Shown here: in pieces, positions 1 through 6,934 of the stretch
Position numbering within the stretch: the first letter of the stretch is position 1
Layout of the letters: each line of letters opens with the position of its first letter
DNA from: CAUZFZ01 sp963579025
GTDB lineage: Bacteria; Planctomycetota; Planctomycetia; Planctomycetales; Planctomycetaceae
Assembly (NCBI GenBank): GCA_963579025.1
Contig: CAUZFZ010000150.1
Coordinates: 1 to 25,768 of the forward strand
Direction of reading: 5' to 3'
Length of the DNA: 25,768 nucleotides
The notes under the pieces: model-generated
The model's input: the letters and a program-made list of their open reading frames with translations, nothing else
Database searches by the model: none
Told to the model about the DNA's origin: nothing
Made by a program: the position numbers and the translations under genes

Positions 1-39
1 CCGCGGCCACCCGAAACAAGAGAAGCGCGGGTTCGGCGC

Positions 40-250
40 GGGTTCGGCGCGGGTCTCCCGACCCCGCGGACGGCACGACCGAAGGTCTCCCTGTACGGTG
101 TTCATCCGGTCTAGGACCGGGGACAGGTCCGGCTCAGGTCTCCCCAGGTTCTGCGCGGGTCTGCCTGCCCCTGCAGGGTTGAAACCCTGAGACGGATCCG
201 GGAGACCTTCGGTCGTGCAGCGGCGGGGTCGGGAGACCCGCGCCGAACCC
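40..250. repeat. Large inverted repeat upstream of the RAYT gene
   Basis: Two arms can pair across a 108-base loop (92-199). Positions 40-67 are an exact reverse complement of 223-250 (28 nt). Positions 74-91 are an exact reverse complement of 200-217 (18 nt). The two blocks in each arm are separated by 6 bases on the left and 5 on the right. Left of the arm, an 11-base unit GCGCGGGTTCG repeats about 2.7 times (25-54). The loop holds a smaller hairpin, AGGGTT-GA-AACCCT (175-188). Its position beside a RAYT transposase suggests a REP/BIME-type substrate; that function is inferred, while the pairing is directly visible. Confidence 0.85.
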
Positions 251-298
251 GGGTGAGCCGCGCCGAACCCGGGTGAGCCGCGCCGAAACGGGGCAACA
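239..298 (+). repeat. 20-base direct repeats before the RAYT start
   Basis: The unit CGCGCCGAACCCGGGTGAGC occurs exactly at 239-258 and 259-278. A third, degenerate copy (CGCGCCGAAACGGGGCAACA) fills 279-298 and runs into the first possible ATG. The first copy overlaps the end of the right arm of the large inverted repeat. A related CGCGCCGAAC core recurs after the gene near 1036-1046, so both sides of the transposase carry it. Confidence 0.85.
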
Positions 299-304
299 TG
301 ATTC

Positions 305-312
305 GGGAAGGG
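305..312 (+). promoter_or_regulatory. Ribosome binding site of the RAYT gene
   Basis: The sequence GGGAAGGG lies 6 bases before the ATG at 319. It favours that start over the in-frame ATG at 298, which lies at the end of a repeat unit. Confidence 0.55.
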
Positions 313-318
313 CATGGC

Positions 319-864
319 ATGGAGCGTTATCGGATACGTGACGACTGGCCGGTCTACTTTGTCACTTTCAGCGTTGTTGAATGGCTACCGGTCTTTGTCA
401 GTGAAGCGACCTGCCGGATTGTCACCAACAGTTTGACATTCTGTCACCGGAACAAGGGGCTGCGGATCAACGCCTGGGTGATTATGCCGACCCACCTGCA
501 CGCCATTGTTGCTGCTGCGGACGGACGCGGTCAGCAGCTCGCCCGAACGATCACGGACTTCCGCAAGTTTACTGGCCGACAGCTGAGTGATTACTGCGAC
601 CGCAACATGCCGGCGTGTTTTGGAGCCACGTTCCGGGAAGCGGCCGGCGACGATCGGCAAAGGCAGTTCTGGCAGTCCAGCCGACATCCGGTGACTATCG
701 AGACGGAGAGATTCTGGCGACAGAAGTTCGACTATCTGCATGAGAATCCGTGTCGTAAAGGACTCGTGCGCCGAGCAGCCGATTGGCGTTTTTCGTCCGC
801 TGCGTACTACCTGTCAGACGGCGAGGTGGCGAGCGAAGTGCCTCTGACATGGCTTGAGTGGTGA
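319..864 (+). CDS. REP-associated tyrosine transposase (RAYT, Y1/HUH family)
   Basis: About 181 residues, the usual size for a single-domain RAYT. The HUH metal-binding motif is visible as H-L-H in MPTHLHAIV. The C-terminal helix FDYLHENPCRKGLV matches the family pattern Y-x-x-x-NP-x-x-x-GLV and carries the candidate catalytic tyrosine. The WRFSSAAYY segment after it is also typical. RAYTs are single-strand endonucleases related to IS200/IS605 TnpA; they act on REP hairpins in genomes and usually lack terminal repeats of their own. Here the gene sits between dense REP-like repeats on both sides, as expected. The start at 319 has a good Shine-Dalgarno site; an ATG at 298 would add seven residues. 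No frameshift is visible and the catalytic motifs are intact, so it may be active. Confidence 0.9.
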   Translation: MERYRIRDDWPVYFVTFSVVEWLPVFVSEATCRIVTNSLTFCHRNKGLRINAWVIMPTHLHAIVAAADGRGQQLARTITDFRKFTGRQLSDYCDRNMPACFGATFREAAGDDRQRQFWQSSRHPVTIETERFWRQKFDYLHENPCRKGLVRRAADWRFSSAAYYLSDGEVASEVPLTWLEW

Positions 865-1060
865 GGTCGTCACGCAGGTCTCCTGGACCGGACGAAACGC
901 CGCGTGGGTCTCCGCGCTCCCCGGATGTTCTCCGGTGGGATGGCACTGGTGAGCAGTGCTGGCAGCGTGTGCCACTGCAGGTTTCCGTGCCACTCGCCCC
1001 CAATTGTGTCTGTTTGTGTCACCGGGGCGGGAGACGCGCGCCGAACGTGCGCGTAACCTG
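865..1060. repeat. REP-like region downstream of the RAYT gene
   Basis: This non-coding stretch repeats elements found upstream of the transposase: GGTCTCC at 877-883 and 907-913, and a GGAGACG-CGCGCCGAAC block at about 1030-1046. It also holds a hairpin at 953-978 with TGGCA/TGCCA pairing and outer GCAG/CTGC pairing around a bulge, the shape of a classic REP. The reading frames crossing it look random. The TPR gene on the minus strand ends just beyond it. Confidence 0.65.
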
Positions 1061-1068
1061 AGAGACGG

Positions 1069-3714
1069 TCACGGAGTCTCGTCGAACTCTGGACCGAATC
1101 CGTCTTCATCGTCGTCTTCGTCGGGCAGGGGGGCGTGTGTTGATTGCCAGACAACTCCGCAAATTTCACGAAAGCCTTCGTCGCGGAGACTGACGTCGAT
1201 CAGTTCGGGGCTCGCTTCGCAGCATTTCTCCTGCCAGCTTCGTGCCAGGTGCTCGGCATGTTCGGCGTCGTGCGCGAGGACCCCCCACATCGCCACATAG
1301 CTCGGCCAGTGATCCTGACCATGCAGACATCCGGGCGACCCGGACCAATCAGAATCGAGCGGTTGCTCGAATTCGCATGTGTAGAAGCTGATCTCTTCCT
1401 CAACTTCGCCGACGCGGAAGCGTTCGAAGTAATCGTCTGGAGCGAGGCCGGACAGCAGTGCGAGACGCTCAGCCTGCAGACGGACTGGATCGTCGTCTGA
1501 AAGAGCACCCAGCGCGGTGTTGAACAACTCGAACAACCGCAGCAGACCTGATTCCGTCAGGTAGTCGACCTTATGCAGCGGCAGCGTCAGTACCCGCTCT
1601 ACATTCCTGCGGAGTGCGCTTGAGTCATCCAGAGCTGCCGTCGCGGCCGCTCGGACCATAGCAATCGGGAACGGACAGTCGGGATTCCGCTCAGCTTCAC
1701 TATCCAGCGTTGTGAGCGCCTCAGCGGCGCGGTCGGATTCGAGCATCGCCAGAGCCCGGTAGTACTGTGTCCACGGTTCTCCGGGTGAGAGTTGTTCGAA
1801 CTGATCCAGGCACGTGACGGCCAGCGTGTGTTTGTCGAGCGACAATGCCGTCAGACCGGCCTCCCATGCGACTTCCGGGTCTGTGCAGCCTTCGCGCAGA
1901 CACAGTTCCAGTGCGTTGAGGGCATCACCCCGACGGTCGGTATTCGAGTAAATCTCTGCCAGTCGCAATGCGACGCGTCCGTTGTCGCGGGCAAGCCGGA
2001 AGCCTCGGGCGAAGCATCGCTCCGCATCCCCCACGCGGTCTTCGTTGAGGTAGTAGTCCCCCGCTCGGGCGAAGTTGCCGGCCCGTTCGGTGTCCATGTC
2101 CAATGACCGACGAAACAGTTCTTCGATTCGTTCTGCATTCGGCAGGCCCGTGTTGTCATCCTCCGCCATGCTCAATAACGAGTGGCCCAGATACGCAACC
2201 AGATTCACGACTCCAGCGTCCTGACCAAACGGAGCCAGAAATGCCGACGCCCACGACCACACATCACTCGGAGCATCACCGGCCGGCGACAGCATCCCTG
2301 CAACGTGTATCAATCGCGCGGCATCCGAGACATCCGACACATCGCTCGCTCGTACAGACAGGACCTCGCCGAGCAGTTTGCTGACATCACTTCGTTCTTC
2401 GGCGGCCTGAAATCTGTTCTGCAGCTCATTGAAGAAGTCGCTGAGCGGAGATGCCGCAGGCTGATCTGTGTCGACGTTCTCAGTTGTGCCCGTGTCATCG
2501 AGAGCCGGCTCCGACTCGGTTGCTGTGGCGGTTTCGGAGTCGGTGGCTGGTTTCACAACCGCCGCGAACGGTCCGCACGTCGGTGCGTCGGTGAACGGGA
2601 CGGGCGCTGGCGGCACGTCGTTGTCCAGCATCGCCTTCAACAGCCGCAGCGTCATCCAGTCGCGGGCGGGCCTGGCCTTCGCTTCGAGTTGCCGGGCCAA
2701 TGCGTTCACGCGGTCCGCATTCCCGGCCAGCCGATACGTGGCGATCAACTGCAGCCGGACTTCGAACCATGTGTCGAGGCACTTCAGTTGCGTGAGCTTC
2801 TGATCCCACTCGCTCAGAATTGTGCTGGCCGTCTCGAAGTCTCCCTGACAGCACGCAGTCACCGCGGCAACACGAGCCCGGTCCAGTTCTCCGCTCGGGT
2901 CCTGGTCCTCGGGGACTTCCACCGGTTTTTGTTCGACGGGAATGACCGAAGTTAATTCGCCCAGTTCGTTGTGTCGGCCACTCAGCCACAAAATCGTTTC
3001 GATCTGATTCATGGACGACGGCAGCGCGTCCAGCGGCGAGTGGTACGTATCGACAAGACGCAGTCCATTGAGCGCCTGTTCCAAAGCCGCCTCCAGTTGG
3101 CCGCTGACCATGAGCAACCGAGCTGTGTCGCGCATTCCCACCCAGCGGCGGTCATTGTCCGAGTCCGTCCGTTGCGTCGATGATACGGTCCTGGCGTGAT
3201 GCAGCGCCATCTCGATGTCGTCGGACGCTTCGTACACGTCGGTCGCGTATTCGCGAAAGCAGGTCACGCACTCCAGCTTACCCGTGCGACGGCAAACCTG
3301 AATGCCGTCATTGATGCAGTCGTGAACGCCGTCCGAGTTGTATCCCTGCCGCTCGGCCACATGCTTCGCCAGGTTGTCGTACGAGCACGACGACATCCAG
3401 TGGACGAAGTGATCGTAAGCCTCCTGCGGCAGGTCCGGCTGAATCTGTCGCGCCCTTTCCTCACTCTCCAGCAGAGCGATCGACTCGATGGCGATGTCAG
3501 CGCCGAATTCAGGCTCGAACGTCGATTGAGCACAGTTCATCAAATGAAAGTTAGCCCGCAAATACGGCAGGACCCTCTGGAACTGCTTTGCTCGACGACG
3601 CAATTCCCGCCCGGCCTGCACAGCGGATCGCATGCGATTCTGCTCGTGCAGCGTTTCAAGCTGGCTTGCCAGTGATTCCAACTGGTCGTCGACGTCCTGC
3701 GTTTCATTGTCCAT
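1069..3714 (-). CDS. Large tetratricopeptide-repeat protein, partner candidate of the Hsp90-like ATPase
   Basis: A soluble 881-residue protein with no signal peptide or membrane segment. The N-terminal ~370 residues are helix-rich with many Trp/Cys/His positions. Residues ~385-420 form a Thr/Glu/Asp-rich, probably disordered linker. Residues ~545-680 contain consecutive TPR-like helical pairs (e.g. AGDYYLNEDRVGDAERCFAR, then two more with the A/G-Y-A spacing). The last ~120 residues are aromatic-rich and end in a strongly acidic tail (DEDDDEDGF). TPR solenoids bind protein partners, and several eukaryotic Hsp90 co-chaperones are TPR proteins. The gene is divergent from an Hsp90-like ATPase 466 bases away, so a functional link is plausible but inferred. 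The ATG start has no clear Shine-Dalgarno site. I do not recognise a named family for the whole protein. Confidence 0.85.
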   Translation of the reverse strand: MDNETQDVDDQLESLASQLETLHEQNRMRSAVQAGRELRRRAKQFQRVLPYLRANFHLMNCAQSTFEPEFGADIAIESIALLESEERARQIQPDLPQEAYDHFVHWMSSCSYDNLAKHVAERQGYNSDGVHDCINDGIQVCRRTGKLECVTCFREYATDVYEASDDIEMALHHARTVSSTQRTDSDNDRRWVGMRDTARLLMVSGQLEAALEQALNGLRLVDTYHSPLDALPSSMNQIETILWLSGRHNELGELTSVIPVEQKPVEVPEDQDPSGELDRARVAAVTACCQGDFETASTILSEWDQKLTQLKCLDTWFEVRLQLIATYRLAGNADRVNALARQLEAKARPARDWMTLRLLKAMLDNDVPPAPVPFTDAPTCGPFAAVVKPATDSETATATESEPALDDTGTTENVDTDQPAASPLSDFFNELQNRFQAAEERSDVSKLLGEVLSVRASDVSDVSDAARLIHVAGMLSPAGDAPSDVWSWASAFLAPFGQDAGVVNLVAYLGHSLLSMAEDDNTGLPNAERIEELFRRSLDMDTERAGNFARAGDYYLNEDRVGDAERCFARGFRLARDNGRVALRLAEIYSNTDRRGDALNALELCLREGCTDPEVAWEAGLTALSLDKHTLAVTCLDQFEQLSPGEPWTQYYRALAMLESDRAAEALTTLDSEAERNPDCPFPIAMVRAAATAALDDSSALRRNVERVLTLPLHKVDYLTESGLLRLFELFNTALGALSDDDPVRLQAERLALLSGLAPDDYFERFRVGEVEEEISFYTCEFEQPLDSDWSGSPGCLHGQDHWPSYVAMWGVLAHDAEHAEHLARSWQEKCCEASPELIDVSLRDEGFREICGVVWQSTHAPLPDEDDDEDGFGPEFDETP

Positions 3715-3753
3715 GGCTTGGGTTAGATTCTTCGGTGGAGGCGCTCTTGAATC

Positions 3754-3819
3754 TCACGCAAAGACGCGAAGTCGCAAAGAAGGGGATTGTAGGCTTTGCG
3801 TCTTCGCGCCTTTGCGTGA
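3754..3819. repeat. Palindromic repeat with CGCAAAG motifs
   Basis: Positions 3754-3779 and 3794-3819 are 26-base arms that are reverse complements with two mismatches, separated by 14 bases. Each arm is built from TCACGCAAAG and CGCAAAG-like steps. A related single arm lies at 18949-18975. It sits just upstream of the TPR gene, in the shared divergent region. Similar CGCAAAG repeats are, from memory, common between genes in planctomycetes. It is either a mobile hairpin repeat or a regulatory hairpin; the second copy favours the first. Confidence 0.8.
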
Positions 3820-3905
3820 ATCTCTGTTTGGTTGCGGCTTCGCTGCTTTGGGGACTGAGCGGCAATGGATTGCAAAGCACTGGGCTCTAACAGTCCGTTG
3901 ATAAA

Positions 3906-3984
3906 TGTAGCGGAACGGCGCCAGCCGTCCGTTACGAGCATGATTTCCCTCTGAAAACCGGGCGGCTTACGCCGCTCCGCTACA
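3906..3984. repeat. 79-base palindromic repeat (TGTAGCGGA family)
   Basis: TGTAGCGGAACGGCG at 3906-3920 pairs with CGCCGCTCCGCTACA at 3970-3984 with one mismatch. The pairing continues inward less perfectly (CAGCCGTCCG against CGGGCGGCTT). Outside the arms, CAGTCCGTTGA (from ~3891) and TCAACGGGTTGCT (~3999-4011) also resemble each other as inverted copies, so the whole element may span ~3885-4015. Together with 3754-3819 it fills most of the 466-base gap between the TPR and Hsp90-like genes, leaving little room for promoters. Confidence 0.8.
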
Positions 3985-4180
3985 TCGGCGCCAATTCTTC
4001 AACGGGTTGCTAAGCACTTGGCCGTTCCCCGGCAGTCTGATCGTGGCTTCATCGCGAATCAACTGCGTCGGCGACGCTGCAGACCAGACATCGTTCCTGT
4101 AGATTGCGACGCCTCGCCACAGCCGCTGGTTCCGAAATTACGATGCAATTCGACGCTGCAGGGACGTGAGAAAGAACTCC

Positions 4181-6040
4181 ATGACAAACTGGTCACGCCG
4201 CATCCCGTTTCAGGTGGATATCGCGGGCATCATCGAAATCATGGGTTCTTCGCTGTACAGCCGCGTGGACACTCCGATCCGCGAGCTGATCCAGAATGCA
4301 CACGACGCCGTCATGCGTCGCCGTGCCGCGGATATTTCGTTCCGCGGCCGCATCGACATCCGTCAGGACGCCGAGCAGCACACGTTGCAGTTCAGTGACG
4401 ACGGCGTCGGGCTTTCTCCCGAAGAGGCCGAACGATACCTGAGCACGCTGGGTGTCGGTGTCACGGGTCTGATTAAACGCGGTTCGGCTATTCCGACTCA
4501 GACAGAGCGGTCGGACTCGGGCAATCTGATTGGTCAATTCGGGATCGGGCTGTTCAGCGCATTCATGCTGGCCGAACGCATGGTTGTCGAGAGCCGACGC
4601 GCCGACGCGGACGAAGGCGTACGTTGGGAAGCCGGAGCCGGCACGGAGATCGAAATCTCCGGCACTGACCGTGAGGAATCAGGCACGACGGTCACCCTGT
4701 TCCTGAAGCCGCCATTCCATGTACTGGCCGAGCAGGAAGAACCGATCGAGCAGGCCGTCAAGGAATTCGCGGACTTCCTGACCGTGCCGATTCACTTCAA
4801 CGGAGCATCGGCTCGATTGAACGTAATCAACGTCGCATGGTTCGATCCCACGCCGGATCAGGAAGCCATCGAACTGGCCCTCGAAGAGTATTTTGATGAG
4901 ACACCGCTCGACGTGCTGCCATTGCGGTTCGAACAGCCGGTGTCGGTTTCAGGAGCGTTGTACGTCACCCCGCAGCGTACTCCCGGCTTTGCCGACGACA
5001 CCGTCGTCACAGTGACGGTTCGGCGGATGGTGATCTCGCGGCGGATCCAGGGGCTGCTGCCGGCGTGGGGCTCGTTCTTCCGCGGCGTACTGGAATTGCA
5101 GGACTGCTCACCGACGGCCAGCCGTGAAGATCTGGTGCGTAACGAAGCCTTTGAACTCGTGCGTCAGTCGCTCGAAGAAAAGCTGTACCAGCACATCGAG
5201 ACGATCGCGGCTGCGGACTCAACCCGGTGGGAATCGATGCTCGCATGGCATCGTTACACATTCGCCGGCGCCGCCCTGAACGACCGCCGCCTGCGCGACC
5301 TGCTCCGCAAGTCCTACAAACTGCCGACCTCCCAGGGACAACTGACGTTCGACCAGATTCTGGAGCGCAGCATCGCCGATCCACTGTTCGAATCCGAAGT
5401 CGACCGAGTCGTGTGGTACAACACCGACCGCCGACAGGAACGCTGGGTCAATGAGCTGTTCGCCGGCCATGACGTCCCGTGCGTTCACACACTCCGGAGC
5501 TTCGAGGAATCGCTGCTGGCCGCAACGATTGCCGACGACAATGCGGCGGGCACGGCCACCGACCTGCGCATCGCCACGTCAAGTGCTCCGGGATTCGCTC
5601 AGACAATTCTGTCGATGACGGATCTGGAAGACGCTCCGGACGAGTGGCAGGAGTTCTTCGCTTCAACCGGTGCGAGAATTCAGTGTGCGTCATTCGCATC
5701 AGGGCAGCCGGTGATGGCATTCCTCAACGAGCGGTACGAGTTGTCGAAGACCTTCGAAGAGCTGAAGAAAGAAGGCAACATTCCGGCTGGATTCGAACGT
5801 CTGATCGATCGGCATTTCGAGCAGGCACCAACGGGTCAGAACGAAATCGTGCTGAACCGAAATCATCGCCTGGTCGCCCGCGCCCTTTCACAGAGTGGAC
5901 ACAGCCCCCTGGCCAGTGTGTTGCGTCTTCTGGTCCTGAATGCGTTGAACTCAGCCGGCGCCTCAGTCCCGCACGAAGCCCGCCGGCTGCAGACAGACGA
6001 CCTCGACTGGATCGCCGAAGCGCTTTGGGGCCGGGATTGA
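4181..6040 (+). CDS. Diverged Hsp90/HtpG-family ATPase
   Basis: A 619-residue protein with the GHKL ATP-binding fold at the N-terminus. Motif I is ELIQNAHDAV with Glu35, Asn39 and Asp42. The next nucleotide motif is DDGVGLS (~73-79), where HtpG has DNGIGM. The glycine lid motif is IGQFGIGLFS (~117-126). In the middle domain, SRE at 314-316 matches the HtpG/Hsp90 segment LPLNVSRE, so the ATP-contacting arginine (Arg315) is kept. The C-terminal ~280 residues do not resemble the usual HtpG dimerisation domain, and the protein ends in ALWGRD with no MEEVD-like tail. The ATG at 4181 is preferred; a GTG at 4166 would add five residues. It is probably a cytosolic chaperone-like ATPase working with the divergently encoded TPR protein. 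The client is unknown, and it is unlikely to be the housekeeping htpG. Confidence 0.88.
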   Translation: MTNWSRRIPFQVDIAGIIEIMGSSLYSRVDTPIRELIQNAHDAVMRRRAADISFRGRIDIRQDAEQHTLQFSDDGVGLSPEEAERYLSTLGVGVTGLIKRGSAIPTQTERSDSGNLIGQFGIGLFSAFMLAERMVVESRRADADEGVRWEAGAGTEIEISGTDREESGTTVTLFLKPPFHVLAEQEEPIEQAVKEFADFLTVPIHFNGASARLNVINVAWFDPTPDQEAIELALEEYFDETPLDVLPLRFEQPVSVSGALYVTPQRTPGFADDTVVTVTVRRMVISRRIQGLLPAWGSFFRGVLELQDCSPTASREDLVRNEAFELVRQSLEEKLYQHIETIAAADSTRWESMLAWHRYTFAGAALNDRRLRDLLRKSYKLPTSQGQLTFDQILERSIADPLFESEVDRVVWYNTDRRQERWVNELFAGHDVPCVHTLRSFEESLLAATIADDNAAGTATDLRIATSSAPGFAQTILSMTDLEDAPDEWQEFFASTGARIQCASFASGQPVMAFLNERYELSKTFEELKKEGNIPAGFERLIDRHFEQAPTGQNEIVLNRNHRLVARALSQSGHSPLASVLRLLVLNALNSAGASVPHEARRLQTDDLDWIAEALWGRD

Positions 6041-6057
6041 AATCGCCAGCCACGTTC

Positions 6058-6876
6058 TCAGAGCGGTTTTCGTGGGCGCAGTCGCCCATCTTTTGACTTT
6101 GGCAGTTCGCCGATCAGCTCACCTCCCTGAGCCGTCAACAATGCGCGAACAGTCTTCTGGTCAGTTGCCGCTGGCAGGAATTTGACGAATCCACCGGCCG
6201 TTACGAATGCGGGCGGAGTCAGCACGCTGCAGATTCCGTTGTCCGAATCGACAGTCATGTCCATCTCGTCGAACAAAAGGTCTTCCGGTTTCGTCCACGG
6301 AATGGGACGGCCGACGAACTCGGCAACGAGCAACGTGCTCGAAGTTCCGTCGGTGGCAAAATCCGTGGGTCGCCCTTCGGCGCCGCTCCACATCGTTTCT
6401 TCTCCAACGACTGCCACGTAATTCGTTGCCGTTTCGTTGTCGTCGTCGATCGTGTGAAGCCGATACGTTCTCGGCATCTGACTCAACAGTTCGGCGTTAG
6501 TTGGTCCATCCCACGGCTCGGTCAGGTCGAACTGGTCGAACAGTGGTTGCTCACTGAGGTATGGCAGCACGAGAACTCTCCAGCTAAGGAGTGGGCGACC
6601 GTTCTCGTCGGCCACATAAGCTGGAGGGAAGTGACCATGAACATCACAGTAGTTGACGACCGCCAACCCGAGTTGCTTCAGGTTTCATCTATCGTTGGAG
6701 CGCTGAGCCGCATGTCGAGCGTCCTGGACAGCCCCCTTTAGCCACCAGCCGGCCCCGATCCCGGCAAGGACCGTTGATCCGATGAACGCGCGTCGGGCGA
6801 TTTTCCTTCGTGATGACCGGGCTGCGGTCGGGTCAGAGTCAGCCGGAATTGGTTCGAGGTCAAGATTGTCCGACAT
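6058..6876 (-). pseudogene. DUF1559 (planctomycete pseudopilin-like) gene interrupted by an in-frame TGA
   Basis: Reading from the ATG at 6876, the frame has a charged N-terminus and one membrane segment (~residues 30-48, FIGSTVLAGIGAGWW), then a TGA at 6687-6685. In the same frame it continues without another stop to 6058. The residues straight after the TGA, NLKQLGLAVVNYCDVHGHFPP, are the DUF1559 hallmark (usually NNLKQxGLAxHNYxxxxGxFPP), so the stop replaces one residue inside the motif. The rest has SWRVLVLPYL, YVAVVGEET and a TDGTSSTLLVAE-type segment, all typical. A Shine-Dalgarno CGGGAG (6884-6889) 7 bases before the ATG supports one original gene of ~272 codons. DUF1559 proteins are anchored envelope proteins of unclear role. 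Explanations are a real nonsense mutation (CGA or AGA to TGA is one base), a sequencing error or stop readthrough. A TTG restart at 6666 would lack the membrane anchor. Confidence 0.8.
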
Positions 6877-6934
6877 GTCGAAACTCCCGATGAGAATTGA
6901 AAACCAACGTTGTTCTCAGTGGATGCTGCGCCCG

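Noticed and set aside
40..250. CRISPR array
   Set aside because: Repeats are inverted or tandem without regular spacers, and no cas gene is present.
2182..2955. 257-residue open frame opposite the TPR gene
   Set aside because: Arg/Cys-rich random composition; it shadows a clear coding strand.
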